From NCBI GenBank assembly GCA_016790225.1, contig JAEUOZ010000059.1, positions 1-16,404 of the forward strand: 16,404 nt of DNA, in the 5' to 3' direction. The translations under genes and the position numbers were made by a program. Source of the stretch: Rubrivivax sp. (GTDB lineage Bacteria; Pseudomonadota; Gammaproteobacteria; Burkholderiales; Burkholderiaceae). Shown here piece after piece: positions 1 through 6,136 of the stretch. Position 1 is the stretch's first letter. Every line of letters begins with the position of its first letter. The notes beneath the pieces are model-generated. The model saw only the letters and a list, made by a program, of their open reading frames with translations, was not told the origin of the DNA and ran no database searches.

Positions 1-140
1 GCGGCCAGCACGACTTCAGCCATCTTGGCCTTGATCGTGTAGTCCTTGTAGGCCGGCAGGGCGACGGCGGCCAGGATGCCGATGATCGCGACGACGATCA
101 TCAGTTCGATGAGGGTGAAACCTTGTTGGACTCGCTTCAT
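1..140 (-). CDS. pilA: Type IV pilin, partial (N-terminal 46 codons; continues beyond the left edge)
   Basis: This is the start of a major type IV pilin, the subunit polymerised into the pilus fibre. The visible protein begins MKRVQQG then [20 protein letters not shown]. That is a class III signal: a short basic leader, cleavage by the prepilin peptidase after Gly7, Phe at +1 and Glu at +5 of the mature protein, and a hydrophobic helix that is both membrane anchor and filament core. The start is ATG with GGAG about 8 nt upstream. The 46 visible residues match the pilin at 1201-1671 exactly, while the DNA differs at 8 of 140 positions, all silent. The variable C-terminal part lies outside the window, so whether it is intact is unknown. 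It has its own sigma-54-type promoter at 201-216. Confidence 0.93.
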   Translation of the reverse strand, partial: MKRVQQGFTLIELMIVVAIIGILAAVALPAYKDYTIKAKMAEVVLA

Positions 141-200
141 GGTGTGCTCCGGGTGGTGTGACTGGCTGGATTGATCAGGGATTGACCCTGCCTTTTCCAT

Positions 201-216
201 GGCATCTTCTGTGCCA
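201..216 (-). promoter_or_regulatory. Sigma-54 (-24/-12) promoter for the leftmost pilin gene
   Basis: The minus strand reads TGGCACAGAAGATGCC. It has the invariant GG and GC separated by exactly 10 nt and a perfect TGGCAC -24 half. The GC lies about 62 nt before the ATG at 140, giving a leader of roughly 50 nt. Known biology: pilA genes are commonly transcribed by RpoN with PilR. The same element precedes the other two pilins here, which strengthens the call. Confidence 0.72.
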
Positions 217-401
217 CTGTCCTTGGCGCCTGCAGCCTGTGAGCTCGGTCACACCGCCTGACGTGAATCGTCAGATGCCCGGACGGCTTCAGACAAATCT
301 TGTCCGGCGGCTGACGCGTTTGCGCAGTCGCCGGCGCGCGGCGGCTGGGGACAGGCGGCGGGGGGTCTGCCGGTGCGGCCGACCGGGGGCCCGGAAAGGC
401 C

Positions 402-423
402 AAGGGGCGCCGTAGCGCCCCTT
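402..423 (-). other. Stem-loop with a cUACGg-type tetraloop in the pilin intergenic region
   Basis: AAGGGGCGC and GCGCCCCTT form a perfect 9-bp stem around four bases. Read on the minus strand the loop is TACG closed by C-G, the extra-stable UNCG tetraloop type. It lies about 115 nt downstream of the pilin stop at 538 and could be a second terminator or an RNA 3'-end stabiliser. There is no clean U run after it, so its role is uncertain. It is embedded in the first unit of the 28-bp repeat. Confidence 0.45.
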
Positions 424-486
424 CTGCATGTGACGCGCCGTAGCGCCCCTTCTGCATGGGACGCTCTTCAGCGCCCCCTTCTTGCG
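407..486. repeat. 28-bp tandem repeat, two exact cores plus a degenerate third copy
   Basis: Positions 407-430 and 435-458 are the same 24-bp sequence (starting GCGCCGTAGC and ending TTCTGCATG), separated by TGAC, so the period is 28. A degraded third copy follows at about 463-486. The gap 217-537 between pilin promoter and pilin stop holds no convincing gene; these repeats and two hairpins are its only visible structure. It is GC-rich throughout. Confidence 0.75.
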
Positions 487-488
487 AA

Positions 489-510
489 GCCGGGCGTCGC
501 AGCGCCCGGC
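489..510 (-). terminator. Hairpin downstream of the middle pilin gene, probable terminator
   Basis: GCCGGGCG and CGCCCGGC form a perfect 8-bp GC stem with a 6-nt loop, starting 27 nt after the stop of the pilin at 538-1008. No run of U follows, so it is either a weak intrinsic terminator or a barrier protecting the 3' end of an abundant mRNA. Confidence 0.5.
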
Positions 511-537
511 CCTGGACTGAGCTCGAAGCCCGGTCGA

Positions 538-1008
538 TCAGCGGCAGGAACCCGGCAGATACTTCGCTGGAATCGGGTTCGTGGCGCCTTGCTGGCAACG
601 GAACTGGCCGACTTGCGTGGGAATCGAGGCCACGGTCAGTGCCGTGCCGGCAGAGGTCTGCGGGATCAGGCGCAGCGTCTTGGCATCGATCGTCGTATCG
701 CCGAAGCCTTGGGTCGTGACCGTGATCACGCCGTTGACATCGGTCGCGACACCGGAGACGTACTTGGTGGTGGTGGCGCCTTCGCCGCAGCCCCAGCCGT
801 TGGCCGCAGGCGCCGTGCCAGCAGCTGCGGATTGATAGACCTCAGCGACCGTCGTGCGGCACTGCGAGGCGGCCAGCACGACCTCGGCCATCTTGGCCTT
901 GACGGTGTAGTCCTTGTAGGCCGGCAGGGCCACGGCGGCGAGGATGCCGATGATCGCCACGACGATCATCAGTTCGATGAGGGTAAAACCCTTCTGGATG
1001 CGTTGCAT
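538..1008 (-). CDS. pilA: Type IV pilin (major-pilin type), 156 aa
   Basis: Structural subunit of a type IV pilus, made as an inner-membrane prepilin and assembled by the Pil machinery. The start MQRIQKG was chosen because the prepilin leader is normally short; GGAG sits 7 nt before this ATG, and an upstream ATG at 1044 would lie at the inferred transcription start. Cleavage after Gly7 leaves FTLIE with Glu5, and residues 8-30 form the hydrophobic helix. Four cysteines (50, 74, 138, 155) fit two disulfides, the last pair closing the C-terminal D-region loop. The first ~58 residues are nearly identical to the other pilins, while residues 60-156 diverge clearly. It is a separate transcription unit with a sigma-54 promoter at 1056-1071 and a hairpin at 489-510. 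It could be a major or alternative pilin; the sequence does not say which is expressed. Confidence 0.95.
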   Translation of the reverse strand: MQRIQKGFTLIELMIVVAIIGILAAVALPAYKDYTVKAKMAEVVLAASQCRTTVAEVYQSAAAGTAPAANGWGCGEGATTTKYVSGVATDVNGVITVTTQGFGDTTIDAKTLRLIPQTSAGTALTVASIPTQVGQFRCQQGATNPIPAKYLPGSCR

Positions 1009-1055
1009 GGATTGAGCTCCTTGAGTGACGAATGGGTGAGACACGCAGCCAGGAT

Positions 1056-1071
1056 GGCAAGATGCGTTCCA
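1056..1071 (-). promoter_or_regulatory. Sigma-54 (-24/-12) promoter for the middle pilin gene
   Basis: The minus strand reads TGGAACGCATCTTGCC, close to the consensus TGGCACG-N4-TTGCA, with GG-N10-GC exact. The GC is about 49 nt upstream of the ATG at 1008, the same distance as in the third pilin gene, giving a predicted leader of about 37 nt. Confidence 0.78.
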
Positions 1072-1138
1072 GCGAGCCAGGTTTGGACGCTCGCTGACAG
1101 GCCGTGACTTCGTTCACGTCATCGGCCAAGCTTTGTCA

Positions 1139-1179
1139 GCACACGGACGCGCCCACTGTCAAAGTGGGCGCCGGTGTGC
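1139..1179 (-). terminator. Long hairpin downstream of the third pilin gene, probable terminator
   Basis: The core stem GCGCCCACT (1149-1157) pairs perfectly with AGTGGGCGC (1163-1171) around 5 nt. An outer stem pairs GCACAC (1139-1144) with GTGTGC (1174-1179) across a small internal loop. It begins 21 nt after the stop at 1201. No U tract follows, so termination may be Rho-assisted, or the hairpin may mainly stabilise the mRNA. Confidence 0.55.
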
Positions 1180-1200
1180 CGTCGCGTGTCACTTCGGCGC

Positions 1201-1671
1201 TTACTTGCAGGAGCCGGGCAGGAACTTGGCAGGCACCGGGCTGTTCACGCCGGGGCCGCACTTGAACTGGCCGACCTGGGCCGGGATGTTGGCGACCGTC
1301 AAGGGTTGGCCCGCCGCGGTCAGGGGCGCCAGCTGAATGGTCTTGCCGTCGATTTCGGTTTCGCCGAAGTTGCGTGTGGTGATGACGATGATGCCGTCGG
1401 CCGTCGTGGCCACCGACTCGACATGCTTGGTGCTGGAGGTGCCTTCGCCGCAGCCCCAGTTGTTGGCCTGGGGCGCCGTTCCGGCGGGCGCTGTCTGATA
1501 GACCTCGGCGACGGTGGTTCGGCATTGCGAGGCGGCCAGCACGACCTCGGCCATCTTGGCCTTGATGGTGTAGTCCTTGTAGGCCGGCAGGGCGACGGCG
1601 GCCAGGATGCCGATGATCGCCACGACGATCATCAGTTCGATGAGAGTGAAACCTTGCTGTACGCGCTTCAT
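1201..1671 (-). CDS. pilA: Type IV pilin (major-pilin type), 156 aa
   Basis: Third pilin of the array and the same length as its neighbour. It starts MKRVQQG with GGAG 5 nt upstream; longer readings up to 1752 would run through the sigma-54 promoter and are rejected. After cleavage behind Gly7 the mature protein begins FTLIE (Glu5) and continues into the membrane helix. Cysteines at about 50, 74, 138 and 155 repeat the pattern of the middle pilin and end in LPGSCK. The N-terminal third matches the others almost perfectly; the globular half is clearly different (for example [17 protein letters not shown] against [17 protein letters not shown]). It ends with TAA and is followed by a strong hairpin. 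Likely role: pilus subunit for twitching, adhesion or DNA uptake. Confidence 0.95.
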   Translation of the reverse strand: MKRVQQGFTLIELMIVVAIIGILAAVALPAYKDYTIKAKMAEVVLAASQCRTTVAEVYQTAPAGTAPQANNWGCGEGTSSTKHVESVATTADGIIVITTRNFGETEIDGKTIQLAPLTAAGQPLTVANIPAQVGQFKCGPGVNSPVPAKFLPGSCK

Positions 1672-1718
1672 GTGAGCTCCTCTGGGTTCAAGTGTGAAGA
1701 ATTTCGCACTGTGAGCCA

Positions 1719-1734
1719 TGCAGAGGGCATGCCA
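1719..1734 (-). promoter_or_regulatory. Sigma-54 (-24/-12) promoter for the third pilin gene
   Basis: The minus strand reads TGGCATGCCCTCTGCA, with GG-N10-GC exact and TGGCA...TGCA matching consensus. The GC is about 49 nt before the ATG at 1671. Identical placement upstream of two pilin genes makes chance unlikely. Confidence 0.75.
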
Positions 1735-1780
1735 GGAAAAATGGAGGCTCAAGCAGCCTGAATGCGGTCCGATCGCGTGA

Positions 1781-1805
1781 AAAAGTGACGTTTCAGGTCA
1801 CTTTT
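1781..1805 (-). terminator. Intrinsic terminator after the MBL-fold gene
   Basis: AAAAGTGAC and GTCACTTTT form a perfect 9-bp stem with a 7-nt loop. On the minus strand the GTGAC/GTCAC stem is followed by TTTTT, a standard Rho-independent layout, 24 nt after the stop at 1830. The A and T flanks could also let it work on the plus strand. It insulates the signalling block from the pilin promoter that follows. Confidence 0.78.
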
Positions 1806-1829
1806 CTCGGCATTGACGGACGCAGCTTG

Positions 1830-2633
1830 TCAGTCCGGCTGCTCGCCGCTGAACCACAGGCGCTCGCCCGTCTGCAGCGCCCTGACGCGATGGGGTTGCA
1901 CCAGACGCATGACCGACTGCATCACGGGTTCGTTCTCGCCCGGCTTGATGTGCGTGATGAACACATCCACCGGCGTCTGCAGCTGGCGCAGTTCCCGGCC
2001 GAGCGCGGCCGGGTGCAGGTGCCCGCTGCGTTCGGCCACATGGCGGTCGTCGTCGCTGAAGGCGGTCTCGATCACCAGCTGGCTCACGTGCATCGTCTTC
2101 AGCCGTTCCCACAGCGCCGGATTGGGGCCGGTATCGCCCGTGAAGACCCAGCAGCCGTCGTCGAGGGCCTCATCGCGCCAGACGGCAAAACCGACCGCCG
2201 GGACGGTGTGGCTGGCGGGAAGCACCTCGATCGTGTGAGCGGCCAGATGCAGCCGTTGGCCGAGCTCGAACGGGTGAAGCTCCAGCACGGGCTTGTCTGC
2301 ACTGGGCAGCACGGTGAAGTCAGGCCAGATCACATCGTTGAAGATGTGCTGCCGCAAGGCCTGCAAGGTCTGCGACAGGGCGTGGATCTGGATGGCCGGG
2401 CGCCGGCGCGCCGCGCGATGCCGCATGACGGAGTCGGCCAGCAGCGGGATCGCGGCGATGTGGTCCAGATGCGAGTGACTGATGAGGACGTGGTCGATGG
2501 CCACCAGCTCCTCGAGCGAGAGATCGCCCACGCCGGTTCCGGCGTCGACGAGGATCTCCTTGCCGACCAGAAAGGCCGTGGTACGGCAGTTCGCCGCAAT
2601 GGAACCGGAGCAGCCGAGAACGCGGACGGGCAT
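1830..2633 (-). CDS. MBL-fold metallohydrolase, class-II cyclic-nucleotide phosphodiesterase-like, 267 aa
   Basis: A metallo-beta-lactamase-fold hydrolase. The zinc motif HSHLDH is at residues 53-58 (His53, His55, Asp57, His58). Further candidate metal ligands are His142 (ASHT), Asp167 (TGDTGPN) and His228 (THIKPGEN), so the two-metal site looks complete. The layout, with an early HxHLDH, TGDT and a late THIKPG, resembles class-II 3',5'-cyclic-nucleotide phosphodiesterases. However, the residues after HLDH do not follow that family's signature, so the substrate is an inference. No signal peptide is visible, so it is probably cytoplasmic. It lies 159 nt after the FHA gene, across a hairpin, and may have its own promoter in the AT-richer stretch near 2711-2738. 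The ribosome site before the ATG is weak. Degradation of cAMP is possible; action on another phosphodiester is not excluded. Confidence 0.82.
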   Translation of the reverse strand: MPVRVLGCSGSIAANCRTTAFLVGKEILVDAGTGVGDLSLEELVAIDHVLISHSHLDHIAAIPLLADSVMRHRAARRRPAIQIHALSQTLQALRQHIFNDVIWPDFTVLPSADKPVLELHPFELGQRLHLAAHTIEVLPASHTVPAVGFAVWRDEALDDGCWVFTGDTGPNPALWERLKTMHVSQLVIETAFSDDDRHVAERSGHLHPAALGRELRQLQTPVDVFITHIKPGENEPVMQSVMRLVQPHRVRALQTGERLWFSGEQPD

Positions 2634-2759
2634 GGCGGCGGGCCTGCGGAGGGTGCCGCCGGCGAATCAGGACCAGGGGCGGCATCTTGGGCGCACTTGG
2701 CGCGCCTGGCCATACCCTTTATGAAGTACGGTATCTCTGAGGGCCTGCTGCCGCGGGAC

Positions 2760-2778
2760 GCCGGTGGCGGCCACCGGC
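2760..2778 (-). terminator. Perfect GC hairpin after the FHA gene, possible terminator
   Basis: GCCGGTGG and CCACCGGC form an 8-bp perfect stem with a 3-nt loop, 14 nt downstream of the FHA stop at 2793. There is no U tract, so it may attenuate rather than stop transcription into the MBL-fold gene. Confidence 0.45.
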
Positions 2779-2792
2779 AGCGGGCGGGGCAT

Positions 2793-3419
2793 TCAGCCGG
2801 AAATGAACTGCATCTGCGTGCCGGCGAGCTCGATCACGTCGCCATGGCTCAGCGGCACGGAATCGGCGGTCAGCGAAACGCCGTTGACCGAAGGCCGGCT
2901 GCTACCCTCGACGTGGGCAAAGACGTAGCCCCCGGGGCGCTTGGTGATCGAGGCGACCTGCACACCGGGCTTGCCGACTGTGGTGACCACCTTGGTCAGC
3001 GGAACCTCCCGACCGGAGGCCGCACCGTTGAGCACCTTGATCGAGGCCGGCGGCACGCTGTGCGCGGGCTCAGGGACCGTACCGCCCTGGGCGCCAGGGC
3101 GCAAGACCATGGTCTTTTCGTAGTCGGAAGCATCGCCGGCCAGGTACTTGATCTTGTACTTGCCGATCTCGACCGTATCGTTGTTGGCCAGCAGCTGCTT
3201 CTTGACGGCCTTGCCGTTGATGTAGGTGCCGTTGGTGCTGTTGAGGTCTTCGATGTAGACATCGTTGCCCATCATCTGCAGCACCGCGTGTTCGCCGCTG
3301 ACGGCGAGGTTGTCGATGACGATGTCGTTGTAGGGCCTTCTGCCCAAGGTGGTCTTGTCCTTGGTGACCTGGACCTCCTTGATCACCACGCCATCCAGCG
3401 ATACGACCAGCTTGCTCAT
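2793..3419 (-). CDS. FHA-domain protein with a degenerate second FHA-like half, 208 aa
   Basis: A cytoplasmic phosphothreonine-binding adaptor. The first FHA domain spans about residues 1-95 and keeps the key positions: GRRPYND (Gly26, Arg27), SGEH (Ser41, His44) and STNGTYINGK (Asn63, Asn68). A linker contains YEKTM with Thr103, a likely site for its kinase by analogy with FHA proteins whose N-terminal threonine is phosphorylated. Residues 126-208 look like a second FHA fold with the binding loops worn down: VGKPGVQ in place of GR, SVNGVSL, then SHGDVIEL. The start has GAGAGG about 10 nt upstream. The gene follows the PP2C gene by 37 nt and is probably co-transcribed with the phosphatase and kinase, supplying the reader of that signalling set. 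The partner protein is unknown. Confidence 0.9.
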   Translation of the reverse strand: MSKLVVSLDGVVIKEVQVTKDKTTLGRRPYNDIVIDNLAVSGEHAVLQMMGNDVYIEDLNSTNGTYINGKAVKKQLLANNDTVEIGKYKIKYLAGDASDYEKTMVLRPGAQGGTVPEPAHSVPPASIKVLNGAASGREVPLTKVVTTVGKPGVQVASITKRPGGYVFAHVEGSSRPSVNGVSLTADSVPLSHGDVIELAGTQMQFISG

Positions 3420-3456
3420 GCCTTGAGACCTCTCTTCTTTGGGGCTTCGGCCCGGC

Positions 3457-4242
3457 TCAACGCTTCAAGCGCCACCACGTGCGATGCGTTGCGGTGGCGC
3501 TACCGTCGGAACGCGCCAGTATCACCGAAATGTTATCCCTTCCTCCGGCTGCATTGGCGGCGTCGACCAGCGCAAGGCTGGCGGCCTGCAGGCTGGGCTG
3601 GTTCGACAGCAGGAGCGCGATCTCGTGGTCGTGGAGCATGTCAGACAGGCCGTCGGAGCACAGCAGGTAGACGTCGCCTGGCAGGACCTCGTGCGTGTGG
3701 ACTTCCAGCAAGACGGTGTCCTCCACGCCGACCGCGCGGGTGACGAGGTTCTTGTGCGTCGCGTACAAGGCCTGCTCGGGTGTGATGAGCCCGGCATCGA
3801 GCTGCTCCTGCAGCAGCGAGTGATCGCGCGTCATCTGCACCAGCTTGCTGCCGCGCAGCCGGTAGGCGCGCGAATCGCCGACATGCCCGAGCACCAGCTG
3901 CGCTTCGCGGAAGACAGCGACCACGAGCGTGGTCCCCATGCCGGCGTAGCTGGGGTTGGAATTGGCCGAGTTGAAGATCGCGCGGTTGGCGTTGTCGACG
4001 CAGATCTCCATGGCGCGACGCAGGTCGGCGTTGCTGGCCGGCTCGGCGGCATCGCCCAGCCAGCGCCCGAGCTCGGCCGCCACGAAGCTGGTGGCCATGT
4101 TGCTGGCCACCTCGCCGGCGTTGTAGCCGCCCATGCCGTCTGCGAGGACGGCGAGGCCGTGGCGTTCGTCGATGACCACGGCGTCTTCGTTGTTGGTGCG
4201 CGCGCGCCCGGTGTCGATGGCCGATGAGAACTCGTAGGACAT
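3457..4242 (-). CDS. PP2C-family Ser/Thr protein phosphatase, 261 aa
   Basis: A metal-dependent (Mn/Mg) protein phosphatase that would reverse the neighbouring kinase. PP2C motifs occur in order: DTGRARTNNEDA (Glu19, Asp20), LADGMGGYNAGE (Asp35), GMGTTL, GHVGDSRAYRL (Asp123), TRDHS, CSDGLSDML (Asp197) and GGRDNISV (Asp236). All metal-binding aspartates are present. The protein is the catalytic domain only, with no membrane segment. I chose MSYEFSSAIDTG as start because families of this type begin right at that strand. The frame stays open to an ATG at 4371, only 22 nt after the kinase stop, and that longer form would add 43 residues rich in Ala, Arg and Pro. Neither start has a strong Shine-Dalgarno; GGGG lies 6 nt before the longer one. 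Confidence 0.9.
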   Translation of the reverse strand: MSYEFSSAIDTGRARTNNEDAVVIDERHGLAVLADGMGGYNAGEVASNMATSFVAAELGRWLGDAAEPASNADLRRAMEICVDNANRAIFNSANSNPSYAGMGTTLVVAVFREAQLVLGHVGDSRAYRLRGSKLVQMTRDHSLLQEQLDAGLITPEQALYATHKNLVTRAVGVEDTVLLEVHTHEVLPGDVYLLCSDGLSDMLHDHEIALLLSNQPSLQAASLALVDAANAAGGRDNISVILARSDGSATATHRTWWRLKR

Positions 4243-4393
4243 GGGCAACGAGGGAGGTTCGGGGCTCGCGGTCTGGCGTGTCGGGCGACGGGCTGCGATT
4301 GTGCCTTGCTGTCCGCCGGTGGCAGGCCTGCCGGCGTGCCGGAAGTGCATCGAGTCGAACACGCCCGGCATGCTTGCCCCGAGCGTGTCCCGG

Positions 4394-5194
4394 TCAAGGC
4401 CTCAGGACGTGCTGCAGGCGCGCGGCGACCTCCTGCGCACTGGAGGGCCTTCGCGCGGGATCGGCACAGAGCAGATCGGCCAGAAGCTCGTCCAGCGCCG
4501 CGGGTAGATCGGCTCGTGTGTCGCGCAGGCGAGGTGCGGGCTGCCGGCTCATGCGCTGCAGCAGTTCGCCCAGCGTGGTGGCTTCGTGGGGACGGCGGCC
4601 GCACAGCAGTTCGTAGAGGACAGCTCCGAGCGCATACAGATCGCTGGACGCGCTGGGATGGGCGCCCGCCAGCTGTTCGGGTGCCATGTAGGCCGGCGTG
4701 CCCTTGAAGACGCCGCTGACCGAGGCCGAGGCATCGGCGTGCCGGGCGATGTCGAAATCAAGCAGCTTGACCACGCCCAACGGCAGATGAATGCGCACAT
4801 TGGCGGGCTTGAGGTCGCGGTGGGTGATGCCGAGCCGGTGCGCGTGGTCCAGCGCCTGGGCGAGCTTGAAGGCGACGTCGACGGCCAGGGCTTCCGGCAG
4901 CAGGCGGTCCCGGTGCGCGTAGCGGGTCAGGTCGTGGCCGGCGATCCACTCGGTGGCCACCCAATCCCAACCGGCTTGCCTCCCGCTGTCCCAGGTCTTG
5001 ACGATGTGCGGATGTTCCAGGCGCAGGATGGGTTGGGGCGACGGCTCTTCGGGGCGCGCGGTGGTCAGCTTCAGCGCGCGCAGGGTTCCCGTCGGCAGGT
5101 GCTGCGCCCGGAAGACCACACCCTGGCGGCCCAGGCCGACTTGCTTCAAGAGGACGTGGTCGGCGATCGTGGTGCCGGCAGGCAGAGCGTTCAT
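4394..5194 (-). CDS. Soluble Hanks-type Ser/Thr protein kinase, 266 aa
   Basis: A eukaryotic-like protein kinase consisting of the catalytic domain alone. It shows the glycine loop GLGRQGVV (20-27), ATP lysine in RALKL (Lys42), catalytic loop THRDLKPANV (His125, Asp127, Lys129, Asn132), GTPAYMAPEQL activation/APE segment (165-175) and SDLYALGAVLYELL. The magnesium motif is DFD (146-148) rather than DFG; the metal-binding Asp146 is kept, so activity is likely. No transmembrane helix or sensor domain follows, unlike PknB/PpkA types, so input must come from a partner or a small molecule. It sits 29 nt after terC and precedes the phosphatase and FHA genes, an arrangement suggesting kinase, phosphatase and reader act together. 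The ribosome site is weak, perhaps translationally coupled to terC. Confidence 0.92.
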   Translation of the reverse strand: MNALPAGTTIADHVLLKQVGLGRQGVVFRAQHLPTGTLRALKLTTARPEEPSPQPILRLEHPHIVKTWDSGRQAGWDWVATEWIAGHDLTRYAHRDRLLPEALAVDVAFKLAQALDHAHRLGITHRDLKPANVRIHLPLGVVKLLDFDIARHADASASVSGVFKGTPAYMAPEQLAGAHPSASSDLYALGAVLYELLCGRRPHEATTLGELLQRMSRQPAPRLRDTRADLPAALDELLADLLCADPARRPSSAQEVAARLQHVLRP

Positions 5195-5223
5195 GTTCGG
5201 GACGCCCGTGGCCGCCCACGCTC

Positions 5224-5961
5224 CTAGCCCGGCGGGCGCGAGCCGGACTTCTTCATCACGGTGGCCAGCGCGAGGACCAGCAGCGCGCCCGAGACACCTG
5301 CGCCATAGCTCAAGGTGGAGGGGATGCTGGAGGCGCTACCTGCGGCGTCGGCGGCCTGGGGCAGCCAGCCCGCAAGAGCGGGGTCCGTGACGGCCATCGT
5401 GCCGGCGATCCAGCCTAGCAGCATGCCGCCTGCGGTGATGATGACCGGGAAGCGGTCCATGAGCTTGATCACCAGCTGGCTGCCCCAGACGATGATGGGG
5501 ATGCTGACGAGCAGACCGAAGATCACCAGTGGCATGGTGTGATCGCCGCCGGCCGTTTCGGCTGCGCCGGCAATGGCGATCACGTTGTCCACGCTCATCA
5601 CCAGATCCGCGACGATCACGGTCTTGACCGCGGCCCAGAGCTTGTCGCTGGCCTGGATGTTGCCGTGCTCTTCGTCATCCTGGGGCATGAGCAGCTTGAT
5701 GCCGATCCAGATCAGCAGCAGCGCGCCGATCAGCTTGAGGAAGGGAATCTTCAGCAGGGTCAGCGCGAAGAAGATCAGGATCACACGCAGGATGATCGCG
5801 CCGGCAGTGCCCCACAGGATGCCCTTGGTGCGCTGCGCGGGCGGCAGCTTGCGGCAGGCCAGCGCAATGACGACAGCATTGTCGCCACCCAGCAGGATGT
5901 CGATCATGATGATCTGGCCCACGGCGACCCAGAACTGGGGGCTGCTGATCATCTCCATCAT
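5224..5961 (-). CDS. TerC/YjbE-family integral membrane protein, 245 aa
   Basis: A polytopic inner-membrane protein of the TerC family (several members are implicated in Mn2+ export or metal homeostasis; the name comes from tellurite resistance). Family motifs are GGDNAVVIAL near residues 25-34 (Asp27) and DLVMSVDNVIAIA near 119-131 (Asp119, Asp125), the paired acidic residues expected within membrane helices. About seven hydrophobic segments are visible, with a polar loop PQDDEEHG at 93-100. The start ATGATG has GAGGAG about 9 nt upstream, a strong site. It heads the likely operon with kinase, phosphatase and FHA genes. Whether it is functionally tied to them or only sits upstream is unknown; PP2C enzymes do need Mn/Mg. 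Export of Mn is a family-level guess. Confidence 0.9.
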   Translation of the reverse strand: MMEMISSPQFWVAVGQIIMIDILLGGDNAVVIALACRKLPPAQRTKGILWGTAGAIILRVILIFFALTLLKIPFLKLIGALLLIWIGIKLLMPQDDEEHGNIQASDKLWAAVKTVIVADLVMSVDNVIAIAGAAETAGGDHTMPLVIFGLLVSIPIIVWGSQLVIKLMDRFPVIITAGGMLLGWIAGTMAVTDPALAGWLPQAADAAGSASSIPSTLSYGAGVSGALLVLALATVMKKSGSRPPG

Positions 5962-5989
5962 CGGGTGTTCTCCTCGTTTGGCGCGCCGC

Positions 5990-6017
5990 AGTGTAGGACG
6001 CGAGACGCCGGGTTCAG
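5990..6017 (-). promoter_or_regulatory. Candidate sigma-70 promoter for the terC-kinase block
   Basis: The minus strand has CTGAAC, a 16-nt spacer, then TACACT, putting the start about 22 nt before the terC ATG. The -10 matches 4 of 6 and the -35 only 3 of 6, so this rests mainly on position. Confidence 0.35.
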
Positions 6018-6047
6018 TGCGGGAAACTACAGAGGGCCCCCAGGGCC

Positions 6048-6107
6048 GGGCTGCGCCCAGCCCGCCCCCCGCGGGGGTTCAAGCAAAGTGGCAAAGCCAC
6101 ATTTGCT
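6048..6107. repeat. Composite palindromic intergenic element (three adjacent inverted repeats)
   Basis: Three palindromes lie in a row between terC and sucD: GGGCTG/CAGCCC (6048-6063), CCCCCGCGGGGG (6066-6077), and AGCAAAGTGGC with its complement around AAA (6082-6107, one bulged A). There is no ORF. The arrangement resembles REP/BIME-like elements often found at gene ends in Burkholderiales; copy number in this genome cannot be judged here. Confidence 0.6.
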
Positions 6108-6136
6108 TCTGAGGCGCGTCAGCCGCCAGCGGCCAG

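Noticed and set aside
1672..1752. An upstream start for the third pilin at 1752
   Set aside because: It would place the start upstream of the sigma-54 promoter and add 27 residues before the prepilin leader; GGAG precedes the ATG at 1671.
1785..3743. A 652-codon plus-strand open frame opposite the MBL-fold and FHA genes
   Set aside because: It is antisense to two genes with clear motifs, shows no recognisable domain, and has the composition expected of a GC-rich shadow frame.
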